From positions 1 through 64,000 of the forward strand of contig NZ_JAESWB010000278.1 of assembly GCF_016765675.1 (NCBI RefSeq): 64,000 bases of DNA. Direction: 5' to 3'. The stretch's first letter is position 1. Every line of letters starts with the position of its first letter. The translations under genes and the position numbers were made by a program. Shown here in pieces: positions 18,353-27,996 of the stretch. Source of the stretch: Neobacillus paridis. Lineage in GTDB: Bacteria; Bacillota; Bacilli; Bacillales; Cytobacillaceae. The notes under the pieces are model-generated. The model searched no databases. It was not told the origin of the DNA and was given only the letters and a program-made list of their open reading frames with translations.

Positions 18353-19660
18353 TTGGCAGTAGAACAAATAAAAATGCCGCAATTGGGTGAAAGCGTAACG
18401 GAGGGTACAATTAGTAAATGGCTGGTGAAACCTGGAGATAAAGTAAATAAATATGACCCACTGGCCGAGGTCATGACAGATAAAGTAAATGCAGAAATAC
18501 CCTCGTCCTTTACAGGCGTCATTAAAGAGTTGGTAGCGTCCGAGGACGATACCCTGGCTGTAGGAGAAATTATTTGTACGATTGAAATTGAAGACAGCCG
18601 CGACCCTGGGGCCAAAGTAATCGCTTCTAATGATAAGCAAAAGGTGTCAACGGCAGCAGAAAATATTGCTGCAGCCAACCATGTAAATAAATCCCGCTAT
18701 TCTCCTGCAGTATTGAAGCTTTCTCAGGAACACGGCATTGATTTAAACCAGGTGTCAGGCACCGGTGTCGGTGGACGGATCACCAGAAAAGATTTATTGA
18801 AATTAATAGAGTCAGGTAATATTCCAATTGCCGGTCAAACAGCAGTATCCGCAGCTACGCAGGCTGTTGACGAAACGGCCGTTCCGTCTGAGGTGCCAGG
18901 TCAAGTGGCCGGAGCACCAGTTCAACCCGCACCTGCTGTCAATATCCCGGTCTCTTCCGGGGATATCGAAATTCCGGTGACAGGTATCCGTAAAACAATT
19001 GCGGCCAATATGCTGCGCAGCAAGCATGAGGCCCCACATGCATGGACAATGGTGGAAGTGGACGCTACGAATCTGGTGGAATATCGTAACTCAATTAAGA
19101 CCGAGTTTAAGAAAAAAGAAGGATTTAATATTACTTACTTTGCCTTCTTTGTAAAAGCTGTGGCACAAGCACTGAAAGAATTCCCGCAAATCAATTCAAT
19201 GTGGGCAGGAGATAAAATAATCCAGAAAAAAGATATCAATATCTCCATTGCCGTGGCTACGGATGATGCTTTATTTGTTCCAGTAATTAAACAGGCAGAT
19301 GAAAAAACGATTAAAAGAATTGCCCGTGAAATTTCTGAACTGGCTGAGAAGGTTAGAGTCGGCAAGCTGCGACCCGAAGATATGCAGGGCGGAACCTTTA
19401 CTGTTAACAATACGGGCACATTTGGCTCTGTTCAATCCATGGGTATTATCAACTATCCGCAGGCAGCGATTCTGCAGGTTGAATCAATTGTCAAACGGCC
19501 GGTTGTGATGAGCAATGGCATGATTGCGGTCCGTGACATGGTGAACCTTTGTCTGTCACTTGACCACCGTGTCTTAGACGGTCTGGTTTGCGGGCGCTTC
19601 CTGGCAAGATTAAAGGATATTATCGAAAATATCTCTAAAACAACAACTTCAATTTATTAA
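18353..19660 (+). CDS. bkdB: Branched-chain 2-oxo acid dehydrogenase E2 (lipoyl acyltransferase)
   Basis: E2 transfers the branched acyl group from lipoyl-lysine to CoA and forms the core of the complex. The 435-residue product has an N-terminal lipoyl domain with the lipoylated Lys in MTDKVNAEI. An E1/E3-binding domain (SPAVLKLSQEHGIDL, about 115-150) and an Ala/Pro/Val-rich linker follow. The catalytic domain has the active-site His in DHRVLDG. TTG 18353 is the start, with AGGAGG 9 bp upstream. A strong terminator ends the operon. Confidence 0.95.
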   Translation: MAVEQIKMPQLGESVTEGTISKWLVKPGDKVNKYDPLAEVMTDKVNAEIPSSFTGVIKELVASEDDTLAVGEIICTIEIEDSRDPGAKVIASNDKQKVSTAAENIAAANHVNKSRYSPAVLKLSQEHGIDLNQVSGTGVGGRITRKDLLKLIESGNIPIAGQTAVSAATQAVDETAVPSEVPGQVAGAPVQPAPAVNIPVSSGDIEIPVTGIRKTIAANMLRSKHEAPHAWTMVEVDATNLVEYRNSIKTEFKKKEGFNITYFAFFVKAVAQALKEFPQINSMWAGDKIIQKKDINISIAVATDDALFVPVIKQADEKTIKRIAREISELAEKVRVGKLRPEDMQGGTFTVNNTGTFGSVQSMGIINYPQAAILQVESIVKRPVVMSNGMIAVRDMVNLCLSLDHRVLDGLVCGRFLARLKDIIENISKTTTSIY

Positions 19661-19671
19661 TAGTTGTTGGA

Positions 19672-19710
19672 AAGCCGCCAATTGTATTTTTCATTGGCGG
19701 CTTATTTTTT
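19672..19710 (+). terminator. Terminator of the bkd operon
   Basis: AAGCCGCCAAT pairs with ATTGGCGGCTT (11 bp) around a 10-base loop, followed by TATTTTTT. Confidence 0.9.
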
Positions 19711-19728
19711 CCTAAAAGGCTAGGATAA

Positions 19729-19788
19729 TACAGCTCCACCTCTGTCTTCGTGCTTATGGACTTGCCAATCGGAAGTTTTCATTTAGCT
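19729..19788. repeat. Short dispersed repeat, degenerate copy (B)
   Basis: ACTTGCCAATCGG, AAGTTTTC and ATTTA align with the second half of copy A (16136-16202), with gaps upstream. It lies just after the bkd terminator and before the mutase promoter. The palindromic head of copy A is absent. Confidence 0.45.
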
Positions 19789-19804
19789 AAATATTCTGTT
19801 TTCA

Positions 19805-19833
19805 TTGCCTGATTGTTCATTGTATCCTAAAAT
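19805..19833 (+). promoter_or_regulatory. Promoter of the methylmalonyl-CoA mutase operon
   Basis: TTGCCT (19805-19810), 17 bp and TAAAAT (19828-19833) form a moderate SigA promoter about 35 nt before the mutA start. Confidence 0.5.
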
Positions 19834-19867
19834 AAAGTTATAAGCAGACGGAAGGGGGAGAAGAAGC

Positions 19868-21715
19868 TTGGATCAAATAAGGAGTCAGAATTTTCCAATT
19901 AAATCTTTAGACGATTGGATTGAGAAAGCTGAATTATCATTAAAAGGGAGGAAGGTAGAATCCCTGCAAAGTAATACATATGAAACTATTACTTTAAAAC
20001 CGCTTTATACTCGGGAAGATGAAAAGCCGGTATCGAATTATCCGGGCGGGACCGATTTCCGGAGGGGGATTGATCCATTAGGTTATCTTATTAATGAATG
20101 GAAGGTTGCGCAGCGAATTTCCTATGAAACAGTAGGAGAGCTTACACAGAAGCTGGAAGACGCTTTCAAGCGAGGACAAACCGCTATTTCCTTTGAGGTT
20201 TCGGAAGAGGTTGTTCCCCATTTATCGGAATTACCAACTGAAATAATTCAAAACTATCCCTTTGCGATTAATTCTAAATGGTACCAGGCCGCGCTATTAA
20301 ATAATCTTGCCGCTTTGTCAATCGATGGCACACAGCTAACCGGGTATATTGCCAATGATCCGATTGCCTTGTTTGCTGAGGAGGGAGTCTTGACAGAGAC
20401 AGTCTTTAAAGAATGGTCATTGGACGTAATGCAAGCTGAAGATCATTTTCCTAATTTACGCACGATCCTCATCGATACAACTCCTTATCATAACGGCGGG
20501 GCCAATGCGGTTCAGGAGTTAGCAATTGCTGCAGCTACAGGTGTATTTTATTTGGAGAAACGGACAGAAGACGGGATCGAACCGGAGCGGACACTGTCAA
20601 AAATGATATTTCAGTTCGCGATCGGTTCAAACTTCTTTATGGAACTGGCAAAGCTTCGCGCGGCAAGAATCTTGTGGAACCGCATCAGTGAACTTTATCG
20701 TGCTGAAGAAAAAGCACGGGGTATGCAGATTGCGGCTGTTACATCCAGCTTTACAAAAACAGTTTTTGATCCGCATGTCAATCTGCTTCGTGGCGCAAAT
20801 GAAGCCTTTGCGGCTGTGTTAGGCGGTGTTCAGTATTTGCATGTCGAACCCTTTGATCAGCTTACCGGTTCCAGTCCGTTTTCAGAGCGAATTGCCCGAA
20901 ATACGCAGCTGATCTTAAAAGAGGAAGCCCTTTTACAGAAGGTAGTTGATCCTGCTGGTGGTTCTTGGTATATAGAAGCCTTAACAACAGAGTTGGCAGA
21001 CAAGGCGTGGGCGCTCTTTCAAGCAATTGATGCCAAGGGCGGAATCCTTGAGGTTTTAAAAACAAATTGGCTGCAGCAGGAAATAGCGGCCGTTTTTGCA
21101 AAAAAGAGGATCGATATCGAGACCAGAAAACAAAGCATCATTGGAACGAATGTTTATGCCAGACCGGATGAAACAGCTCTTTATAAAACGTCTCTTCACG
21201 ATAAGCAAAACAAAAATATTGAGGCAATACCGCAGCGCAGACTAGCGGAGCCTTACGAAAAACTCCGTAGCAAGGCAAAAAAACTAGCGGAACAAAAAGG
21301 ATCGGCTTTGACTGTAGGGCTTCTATGCCTTGGCGAATTAAAGCAGCACAAAGCAAGAGCTGATTTTATGAAAGGGTTTCTTTCAGCAGGTGGGATTAAA
21401 ACCGTTGACAGTCCTCCAATTGGAACCGTTGCTGAGGCCAGACAGTATTTAACAGAGTTACCATCGCCGTTCGTTGTCTTTTGCGGAACAAATGAGCAAT
21501 ATGAACAGCTTGGTCATAAGCTGTTAACGACTTTAAAACCAGAATTTCCAAAGCTGAAATTTTTCCTGGCAGGACTTCCTGATAAAGAAAATCAGAGCCA
21601 GTGGCTTGCGGATGGAATAACACAGTTTATCCATGTGAAAAGCAATTGCTATGAAACTCTTGCGGGAATGCTTGAAGAATGGGAGGTGACCTTCGATGAA
21701 TCACAACAAGCCTGA
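19868..21715 (+). CDS. mutA: Methylmalonyl-CoA mutase, small (beta) subunit
   Basis: The 615-residue protein is the non-catalytic partner of MutB. It has the mutase barrel (matching MutB in [13 protein letters not shown]) and a C-terminal flavodoxin-like domain. The cobalamin ligand motif DxHxxG is lost there; the equivalent segment reads [12 protein letters not shown]. This is normal for the small subunit. TTG 19868 follows GGAAGGGGGAG. The 3' end overlaps mutB by 20 bp, so equal production of the two chains is likely. B. subtilis lacks this operon. Confidence 0.93.
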   Translation: MDQIRSQNFPIKSLDDWIEKAELSLKGRKVESLQSNTYETITLKPLYTREDEKPVSNYPGGTDFRRGIDPLGYLINEWKVAQRISYETVGELTQKLEDAFKRGQTAISFEVSEEVVPHLSELPTEIIQNYPFAINSKWYQAALLNNLAALSIDGTQLTGYIANDPIALFAEEGVLTETVFKEWSLDVMQAEDHFPNLRTILIDTTPYHNGGANAVQELAIAAATGVFYLEKRTEDGIEPERTLSKMIFQFAIGSNFFMELAKLRAARILWNRISELYRAEEKARGMQIAAVTSSFTKTVFDPHVNLLRGANEAFAAVLGGVQYLHVEPFDQLTGSSPFSERIARNTQLILKEEALLQKVVDPAGGSWYIEALTTELADKAWALFQAIDAKGGILEVLKTNWLQQEIAAVFAKKRIDIETRKQSIIGTNVYARPDETALYKTSLHDKQNKNIEAIPQRRLAEPYEKLRSKAKKLAEQKGSALTVGLLCLGELKQHKARADFMKGFLSAGGIKTVDSPPIGTVAEARQYLTELPSPFVVFCGTNEQYEQLGHKLLTTLKPEFPKLKFFLAGLPDKENQSQWLADGITQFIHVKSNCYETLAGMLEEWEVTFDESQQA

Positions 21716-23894
21716 TTTTCAACATATAACATTGTCTGATCATCAGCCGCTAATGACGAAAGAGGAGTGGCAGAAAAAGGCGGAGCAGGAATTGGAAGGC
21801 TCTATTGAAGAACTGCTGTTTGAAACAAATGAGCATATTAAATTAAAACCACTTTATACAGGAGAAGATCGCGAAGGCATTGAGCATCTTGATCATCTCC
21901 CGGGACTGCCGCCATATACAAGGGGCCCCTATCCCACCATGTATGTAAATCGTCCTTGGACAGTCAGACAGTATGCCGGATTTTCAACTGCGGAGGAAAG
22001 CAATGCTTTTTACCGCCGCAACCTGGCGATGGGACAAAAAGGCTTATCGGTCGCCTTTGACTTGGCGACACATAGGGGCTATGATTCTGATCATCCGCGT
22101 GTCGTCGGCGACGTCGGGAAAGCAGGGGTAGCGATTGATTCTGTTCTTGATATGAAAACGTTATTTGCCGGAATTCCGCTTGATCAAATGTCTGTCTCGA
22201 TGACGATGAACGGGGCAGTACTTCCGGTTCTTGCCTTCTTTATTGTCACGGCCGAGGAGCAGGGGGTCAGTCAAGAAAAGCTATCTGGAACAATTCAAAA
22301 TGATATTTTAAAAGAATATATGGTCCGAAATACGTATATTTATCCACCAGAGATGTCGATGAAAATCATTGCTGATATTTTTGAATATACCTCGAAGTAT
22401 ATGCCGAAATTTAATAGCATCAGTATTTCCGGCTATCATATGCAGGAGGCTGGAGCACCAGCAGATTTAGAATTAGCCTACACCTTGGCGGATGGCTTGG
22501 AATATGTAAGAACCGGACTTAAAGCCGGCATTGATATCGACTCATTTGCCCCAAGGCTGTCGTTTTTCTGGGGAATTGGCATGAATTATTTCATGGAAGT
22601 TGCCAAAATGCGGGCCGCCAGATTGATTTGGGCTAAAATGATGAAATCCTTTAACCCGAAAAATGAAAAATCAATGGCGCTCCGGACTCATTCGCAGACA
22701 TCAGGCTGGAGTTTGACGGAGCAGGATCCATTTAATAACGTTACGAGGACGCTGTTTGAAGCTCATGCCGCGGCAATGGGGCACACGCAATCCTTACATA
22801 CCAACGCGCTTGATGAGGCAATCGCACTGCCGACAGATTTCTCCGCCCGGATAGCCCGCAATACCCAGTTATTCCTTCAAGAAGAGGCAGGAATTACCAA
22901 GGTAATCGATCCATGGGCTGGTTCTTATTATGTTGAAAAATTAACCGATGAATTGATTAAGCGTGCCTGGAGCCATATCGAGGAGATTGAAAATCTTGGC
23001 GGTATGGCCAAAGCGATTGAAACCGGGCTGCCAAAGATGCGAATTGAAGAGGCTGCTGCGAGAAGACAGGCACAAATCGATTCCGGCAAGGAAACCATCA
23101 TCGGGGTCAACCGCTATCGCTTGGAAAAGGAAGAACCGATTGATATTTTAGATATTGATAATACCGCTGTCCGGTTAAAACAGATCGAGAAATTAAACGC
23201 CCTAAAAATGAGCCGTGATGATCAAAAGGTGGAAGAGGCATTGACAGCCCTGGCTCAAGCTGCGGCAACTGGTGAAGGGAATCTGTTAGAGTTTGCCGTT
23301 AGGGCAGCACGTGCACGGGCGACCCTTGGAGAAATTTCCGATGCGATTGAAAAGGCTGCCGGCAGACATAAAGCAGCCATTCAATCCATCAGCGGTGTCT
23401 ACAGTTCGGCCTTTAGCAATGAAGAGGAAATTAGAATTGTCAAAGAAATGTCCGATGAATTCCTTGACAATGAAGGAAGAAGACCGCGAATATTAATAGC
23501 TAAGATGGGGCAGGATGGTCATGACCGCGGTGCCAAGGTCATCGCTACGGCGTTTGCCGACCTGGGCTTTGATGTGGATATCGGTCCACTATTTCAAACA
23601 CCGGAAGAGACGGCACGACAAGCGGTTGAGAACGATGTCCATGTGATCGGGATGAGTTCGCTTGCTGCTGGACACAAGACATTGTTGCCCCAGCTGGTTG
23701 ATGAACTGAAAAAGCTGGGCCGTGAGGATATCTTGGTGGTTGTCGGCGGCGTCATTCCGGCACAGGATTACCAATTTTTATATGAACATGGGGCTGCTGC
23801 CATCTTCGGACCAGGGACGGTAATTCCGGTAGCGGCACAAAAGGTCATCAAGGCGATCTATCAGCAGCTCGGTTATGAGGAAGTGTCAAATTAA
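21696..23894 (+). CDS. mutB: Methylmalonyl-CoA mutase, large (alpha) catalytic subunit
   Basis: The adenosylcobalamin enzyme interconverts (R)-methylmalonyl-CoA and succinyl-CoA. The 732-residue protein has the barrel with [17 protein letters not shown] and the catalytic-region [15 protein letters not shown]. The C-terminal B12 domain has [13 protein letters not shown], in which the His of DGHDRG is the lower cobalt ligand. It starts inside the end of mutA behind GGGAGGTGA. The stop TAA shares a base with the ATG of meaB. With bkd and the epimerase at 25.9 kb it completes odd-chain and branched-chain acyl-CoA use. Confidence 0.97.
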   Translation: MNHNKPDFQHITLSDHQPLMTKEEWQKKAEQELEGSIEELLFETNEHIKLKPLYTGEDREGIEHLDHLPGLPPYTRGPYPTMYVNRPWTVRQYAGFSTAEESNAFYRRNLAMGQKGLSVAFDLATHRGYDSDHPRVVGDVGKAGVAIDSVLDMKTLFAGIPLDQMSVSMTMNGAVLPVLAFFIVTAEEQGVSQEKLSGTIQNDILKEYMVRNTYIYPPEMSMKIIADIFEYTSKYMPKFNSISISGYHMQEAGAPADLELAYTLADGLEYVRTGLKAGIDIDSFAPRLSFFWGIGMNYFMEVAKMRAARLIWAKMMKSFNPKNEKSMALRTHSQTSGWSLTEQDPFNNVTRTLFEAHAAAMGHTQSLHTNALDEAIALPTDFSARIARNTQLFLQEEAGITKVIDPWAGSYYVEKLTDELIKRAWSHIEEIENLGGMAKAIETGLPKMRIEEAAARRQAQIDSGKETIIGVNRYRLEKEEPIDILDIDNTAVRLKQIEKLNALKMSRDDQKVEEALTALAQAAATGEGNLLEFAVRAARARATLGEISDAIEKAAGRHKAAIQSISGVYSSAFSNEEEIRIVKEMSDEFLDNEGRRPRILIAKMGQDGHDRGAKVIATAFADLGFDVDIGPLFQTPEETARQAVENDVHVIGMSSLAAGHKTLLPQLVDELKKLGREDILVVVGGVIPAQDYQFLYEHGAAAIFGPGTVIPVAAQKVIKAIYQQLGYEEVSN

Positions 23895-25007
23895 ATGACA
23901 GCTGATTATAAACCTGAATGGAACGACCCGAAGAATCCGGAGCTCTGTTCAAGTGTGGTAAGAAAGGGGGAGGAGCTTGAAGTTCAAGCATCCCTTAAAA
24001 AAAACAGTCGCTTTGCCAAACGCAGTGCACTTGAGCCTTCGGTTAATCAATTATTTGATGGTGTTTTAAACGGTAACAGAGGTCTGCTTGCACGGGCGAT
24101 TACGTTGATTGAAAGTAACGCGGAGCAGCATTTTCAAAAGGCGCAGGAATTGTTGCGAAGGCTTTTGCCATTCAGCGGTCATTCGATTCGTATTGGCATA
24201 ACCGGTGTCCCGGGAGCCGGGAAGAGTACCTTTATTGAAGCGTTTGGGATGCATCTTTGCAGCCTGGGATTGAAGGTGGCGGTATTAGCTATTGATCCGA
24301 GTTCAAGCATCAGCGGCGGCAGTATCCTTGGTGATAAAACCAGAATGGAGCAGCTGTCGAGGGATCCGCGGGCATTTATCCGCCCCTCTCCTTCCGCCGG
24401 CAAGCTGGGCGGAGTCCATCGAAAGACTAGAGAAACGATGCTTGTTTGTGAAGCGGCCGGTTTTGATGTGATTTTGATTGAAACTGTTGGGGTCGGGCAA
24501 AGTGAAGTGATTATCAGGGACATGGTTGATTTCTTCATGCTCCTGGTCTTAACCGGTGCCGGTGATGAATTGCAAGGGATGAAGAAAGGGATCATGGAGC
24601 TTGCCGATGCGATTATTGTCCATAAGGCAGATGGCGATAATTTACCGAAGGCGGAAAAAACGAGGCATGAGTACAATCGAATCCTTCATTTTTTGCAGCC
24701 AGCTACCAAAGGCTGGGTCACAAAGGCACACACCTGCTCATCTTATACCAAGGAAGGCATCAGCGAAGTCTGGAATGTAATTAAAACCTTTGAAGCCAAA
24801 GGGAAAGCTTCAGGAATCTTTGACGAAAGAAGAAAAGTGCAATCACGGGAATGGCTGCATGCATTAATTGCCGACCAGCTGCACTATCACTTTTATCATC
24901 ACCCAGATATTAAAAATCTCCTGCCAAAATTGGAGAATGAAGTGATTGCCGGGGAAAAAACAGTGGCCTCAGCGGTGGAAATCCTATTTGAAAAATTTTT
25001 ATCATAA
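23895..25007 (+). CDS. meaB: MeaB/ArgK-family G3E GTPase, mutase chaperone
   Basis: MeaB-type GTPases load and protect the cobalamin cofactor of methylmalonyl-CoA mutase. The 370-residue product has Walker A GVPGAGKSTFIE, switch region AIDPSSSISGGSILGDKTRM, the G3-like ETVGVGQSE and the base motif HKADGDN. Older annotations as an arginine/ornithine transport kinase (ArgK) are not supported by this context. It begins one base after the mutB stop and ends before a terminator. Confidence 0.93.
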   Translation: MTADYKPEWNDPKNPELCSSVVRKGEELEVQASLKKNSRFAKRSALEPSVNQLFDGVLNGNRGLLARAITLIESNAEQHFQKAQELLRRLLPFSGHSIRIGITGVPGAGKSTFIEAFGMHLCSLGLKVAVLAIDPSSSISGGSILGDKTRMEQLSRDPRAFIRPSPSAGKLGGVHRKTRETMLVCEAAGFDVILIETVGVGQSEVIIRDMVDFFMLLVLTGAGDELQGMKKGIMELADAIIVHKADGDNLPKAEKTRHEYNRILHFLQPATKGWVTKAHTCSSYTKEGISEVWNVIKTFEAKGKASGIFDERRKVQSREWLHALIADQLHYHFYHHPDIKNLLPKLENEVIAGEKTVASAVEILFEKFLS

Positions 25008-25066
25008 TTTATCTTAGAAGAAAAGATATAGAAAATTACCACGCTGCAGTGTACGGTGTAATGACT

Positions 25067-25096
25067 AGACAGGGATCAATAGGCTCTCTGTCTTTT
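25067..25096 (+). terminator. Terminator of the mutase operon
   Basis: AGACAGGGA (25067-25075) pairs with TCTCTGTCT (25085-25093) with one G-U pair, followed by TTTT. Confidence 0.7.
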
Positions 25097-25190
25097 AATT
25101 TCATTCCAAGAAAATAAGAATTATAATTTGTAATAAGATTATTTTTACTGTTAATATGTAAATATAGGATTTATAAAGGAGTGAGAAGAT

Positions 25191-25628
25191 ATGAGTATGG
25201 ATTTTAATTTTTTCATGAATGATGTTGTCCGCCAAGCACGGCAGGAGATTGCCGAAGCAGGGTATGAAGAATTAACCACTCCTGAGGAAGTGGAAACAGC
25301 ATTTGAACGTAAAGGAACAACTTTAGTGATGATAAATTCGGTTTGTGGCTGTGCCGGTGGTGTTGCCCGCCCGGCAGCGGCGCATGCGATTCATTATGAT
25401 AAGCGTCCAGATCATCTTGTGACCGTGTTTGCTGGTCAGGATAAAGAAGCAACGGAGAAGGCAAGAAGCTATTTTACTGGCTACCCGCCATCCTCACCAT
25501 CATTTGCCCTATTAAAAGACGGTAAAATCTGTACCATGGTGGAACGTCATCAAATCGAAGGGCATGATCCGGCAGCTGTTGTGGCAAAACTGCAGCAGGA
25601 ATTTGATAAATATTGTGAAGAAATTTAA
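25191..25628 (+). CDS. brxB: Bacilliredoxin BrxB (YqiW)
   Basis: BrxB removes bacillithiol from mixed disulfides on proteins after oxidative stress. The 145-residue DUF1094-type protein has the CGC active site (Cys52-Gly-Cys54 in SVCGCAGG). The rest has the usual fold signature ([25 protein letters not shown]). The ATG start follows AAAGGAGTGAG. It is monocistronic with a terminator shared with the convergent Prli42-type gene. Confidence 0.93.
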   Translation: MSMDFNFFMNDVVRQARQEIAEAGYEELTTPEEVETAFERKGTTLVMINSVCGCAGGVARPAAAHAIHYDKRPDHLVTVFAGQDKEATEKARSYFTGYPPSSPSFALLKDGKICTMVERHQIEGHDPAAVVAKLQQEFDKYCEEI

Positions 25629-25640
25629 CTGTCTACTCAA

Positions 25641-25676
25641 AAAGGCCAATCTCATTTCAGAGATTGGCCCCTTTTT
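25641..25676. terminator. Bidirectional terminator between brxB and the Prli42-type gene
   Basis: GGCCAATCTC (25644-25653) pairs with GAGATTGGCC (25660-25669). A's precede it and CCTTTTT follows it. Confidence 0.85.
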
Positions 25677-25686
25677 AGACAATTTT

Positions 25687-25785
25687 TTAATAAAGAAATT
25701 TGGCGATCCCCAAAAGGAGTGTAGAGGCCAGCATCGCAAACAACATTAAATAAACGATAATCTTTTGTGTTTTTTTCTTAGACAA
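25687..25785 (-). CDS. prli42: Prli42-type small membrane protein (stressosome-associated, DUF4044)
   Basis: A 32-residue frame runs from TTG 25785 behind a strong AAGGGAGG site. It begins MSKKKTQKIIVYLMLFAMLA and continues as one hydrophobic segment ending in LY. A basic N-terminus, a VYLML core and an STLL segment match the Prli42/DUF4044 family. In Listeria, Prli42 anchors the stressosome at the membrane and relays stress signals to SigB. Its position opposite brxB also fits. The role here is inferred from Listeria. Confidence 0.8.
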   Translation of the reverse strand: MSKKKTQKIIVYLMLFAMLASTLLLGIAKFLY

Positions 25786-25886
25786 CTGAGCAAACCTCCC
25801 TTACAACCTAAAGTTTTAACTCCATTTTACAGGGAAAAACCAAAATGGACAACCGGAAACTACTGTTCATTTTAGGAAGGATTTAT

Positions 25887-25926
25887 GACATTTATCACGA
25901 ATACAATAAATGTCGAAAATTATAAT
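25887..25926 (+). promoter_or_regulatory. Palindromic operator-like site and -10 upstream of mce
   Basis: GACATTTAT (25887-25895) and ATAAATGTC (25906-25914) are perfect inverted repeats with a 10-bp centre. TATAAT lies at 25921-25926, but no good -35 was found, so an activator or repressor may bind here. TGTCGAA (25911-25917) also matches a Spo0A box, which could be chance. Confidence 0.45.
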
Positions 25927-25948
25927 AATTTGAACAAGAGGGGTATAA

Positions 25949-26362
25949 ATGATTAAAAAAGTCGACCACATTGGAATTGCTGTTAAATCTCTGGAAGCAG
26001 TGTTGCCTTTTTACACGGAAGTACTAGGAATCCCTTTGTTAAGGGTCGAGGAGGTAGAAAGTCAAAAAGTGAAAGTTGCTTTCATGCAAGCAGGGGAAAC
26101 AAAATTAGAGCTGCTTGAGCCGATGTCTCCGGAAAGTACGATTGCCAAATTTATCGAAAAACGTGGCGAAGGCATCCATCACGTCGCACTGGGCGTTGAA
26201 TCAATTGAAAAGAGAATTGCTGAACTAAAAGAAAAAGGGATTCGCATGATTGATGACAGTCCAAGACCTGGAGCAGGAGGCGCCGATATTGCCTTTATGC
26301 ATCCAAAATCAGCTTCAGGTGTGTTGTTCGAGCTTTGTGAAAAGAAAGTAAAGAAGGGGTAA
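25949..26362 (+). CDS. mce: Methylmalonyl-CoA epimerase
   Basis: The epimerase converts (S)- to (R)-methylmalonyl-CoA, the form used by the mutase. The 137-residue glyoxalase/VOC-fold protein has metal-ligand segments DHIGIAV (His near the N-terminus) and GEGIHHVALGV, plus the C-terminal Glu in GVLFELCEKK. It lies 5 bp before the carboxyltransferase gene and corresponds to B. subtilis yqjC. Here, unlike in B. subtilis, the mutase genes are close by. Confidence 0.93.
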   Translation: MIKKVDHIGIAVKSLEAVLPFYTEVLGIPLLRVEEVESQKVKVAFMQAGETKLELLEPMSPESTIAKFIEKRGEGIHHVALGVESIEKRIAELKEKGIRMIDDSPRPGAGGADIAFMHPKSASGVLFELCEKKVKKG

Positions 26363-26367
26363 TTGGG

Positions 26368-27915
26368 ATGGATATCTATGAAAGAATCAATGAGTTATAT
26401 GACAGGCGCAGAGAGGTAGAACTGGGCGGTGGCGATGAACGAATCGATAAACAGCATGAAAAGGGAAAATTAACCGCTCGCGAGCGAATTGACTTGTTAG
26501 TTGACAAAGGAACGTTTGTGGAACTGAATCCTTTTATTGAGCATCGCACCAATGATTTTGGCATGGATGGGCAAAAAGGACCTGGTGACGGGGTTGTAAC
26601 CGGGTACGGAAAAGTCAATGGCCGGCCGATTTATTTGTTTTCACAGGATTTTACTGTGTTTGGCGGTGCTCTGGGAGAAATGCATGCGAAGAAGATTGCT
26701 ACGGTTATGGATTTAGCGGCAAAAAACGGGACACCGTTTGTCGGACTGAATGACTCAGGGGGCGCGCGGATTCAGGAAGGTGTTGTTTCCCTCGATGGAT
26801 ATGGACACATCTTTTACCGCAACTCGGTTTATTCCGGTGTCATCCCGCAAATCTCCGTGATTATGGGACCATGTGCTGGCGGGGCAGTTTACTCACCGGC
26901 CATTACTGACTTTGTCTTCATGGTGGAGAAAACTAGCCAGATGTTTATTACCGGACCAAAGGTAATTGAAACCGTTACCGGAGAAAAAATTTCCGCCGAA
27001 GACCTTGGCGGTGCAAATGTTCACAATACCATTAGTGGGAACGCCCATTTTCGTGCGAAGACGGAAGAAGAAGTTCTCCATCAGGTTCGCAAACTATTAA
27101 GCTATTTACCTCAAAATAATCAAGAGAGACCGCCAGTTGCTGCCGTGGAGGAATCAGATGATTATCGTCCAGACTTGACTGATGTGATTCCCTTTGATGC
27201 GGTGCGGCCATATGATGTCAGGGTGGTAATTGAACAGGTTGTTGATCATGACTCCTTTTTGGAGATTCAAAAAGATTTTGCGAGAAATATAGTTGTTGGA
27301 TTTGCAAGAATAAAAGGGGAGACGGTCGGCCTTGTTTGCAACCAGCCAAAGGTAATGGCCGGCGGCCTGGATATCGATTCCTCCGATAAAGCGGCCCGGT
27401 TTATTAGAACCTGTGATTCCTTTAATATCCCAATTATCACCTTTGAAGATGTCACCGGCTTCTTTCCGGGAGTAAAACAGGAACATGGCGGGATCATTCG
27501 TCACGGGGCGAAAATATTATATGCCTATTCGGAAGCAACCGTACCGAAGCTAACGGTTATTTTACGCAAAGCATACGGCGGGGCCTATGTGGCATTAAAC
27601 AGTAAATCAATTGGCGCTGATCTTGTTTTCGCCTGGCCAAATGCGGAAATCGCCGTCATGGGCCCACAGGGGGCAGCCAATATTATTTTTGCGAAAGAAA
27701 TTCAGAACAGTGAAAATCCGGAGCAAACAAGACAGCAGAAAATTGAAGAATATCGTGATAAATTTGCCAATCCGTATGTAGCAGCTGCAAGAGGGATGGT
27801 TGATGACGTCATCGACCCTCGCGAGACAAGAATCAAAATCATCCAAGCTTTAGAAATGCTTCGTCATAAGAAGGAAACCCGGCCATATAAAAAACATGGA
27901 AACATTCCACTATAA
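26368..27915 (+). CDS. yqjD: Propionyl/methylmalonyl-CoA carboxyltransferase beta subunit (YqjD)
   Basis: This carboxyltransferase subunit moves CO2 from biotin to propionyl-CoA, making (S)-methylmalonyl-CoA. The 515-residue crotonase-fold protein has both CoA-carboxyltransferase halves: SGGARIQEGV and GPCAGGAVYSPA (N half), and GGIIRHGAKILYAYSEATVP and GGAYVALNSK (C half). It is in an operon with mce. No biotin carboxylase or biotin carrier gene is in the window, so the holoenzyme partner must be elsewhere. A methylmalonyl-CoA decarboxylase subunit is the alternative reading. Confidence 0.88.
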   Translation: MDIYERINELYDRRREVELGGGDERIDKQHEKGKLTARERIDLLVDKGTFVELNPFIEHRTNDFGMDGQKGPGDGVVTGYGKVNGRPIYLFSQDFTVFGGALGEMHAKKIATVMDLAAKNGTPFVGLNDSGGARIQEGVVSLDGYGHIFYRNSVYSGVIPQISVIMGPCAGGAVYSPAITDFVFMVEKTSQMFITGPKVIETVTGEKISAEDLGGANVHNTISGNAHFRAKTEEEVLHQVRKLLSYLPQNNQERPPVAAVEESDDYRPDLTDVIPFDAVRPYDVRVVIEQVVDHDSFLEIQKDFARNIVVGFARIKGETVGLVCNQPKVMAGGLDIDSSDKAARFIRTCDSFNIPIITFEDVTGFFPGVKQEHGGIIRHGAKILYAYSEATVPKLTVILRKAYGGAYVALNSKSIGADLVFAWPNAEIAVMGPQGAANIIFAKEIQNSENPEQTRQQKIEEYRDKFANPYVAAARGMVDDVIDPRETRIKIIQALEMLRHKKETRPYKKHGNIPL

Positions 27916-27934
27916 TTTTATCTATCTCCCTGAT

Positions 27935-27963
27935 TTGAAGCGGGGAATCGGTAAAGGTATACT
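27935..27963 (+). promoter_or_regulatory. Promoter of yqjE
   Basis: TTGAAG (27935-27940), 17 bp and TATACT (27958-27963). The predicted start near 27970 excludes the upstream GTG and supports ATG 27997. Confidence 0.6.
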
Positions 27964-27996
27964 GATATAGTGAGTACATATTATGGAGGGACAACA

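Noticed and set aside
23895-25007. Arginine/ornithine transport kinase (ArgK) annotation
   Set aside because: The gene is fused in operon structure to the mutase and has G3E GTPase motifs; the mutase chaperone role fits better.
25911-25917. Exact Spo0A box upstream of mce
   Set aside because: A 7-base match is expected a few times by chance in 64 kb. No sporulation promoter is next to it, so it is noted only within the palindrome entry.
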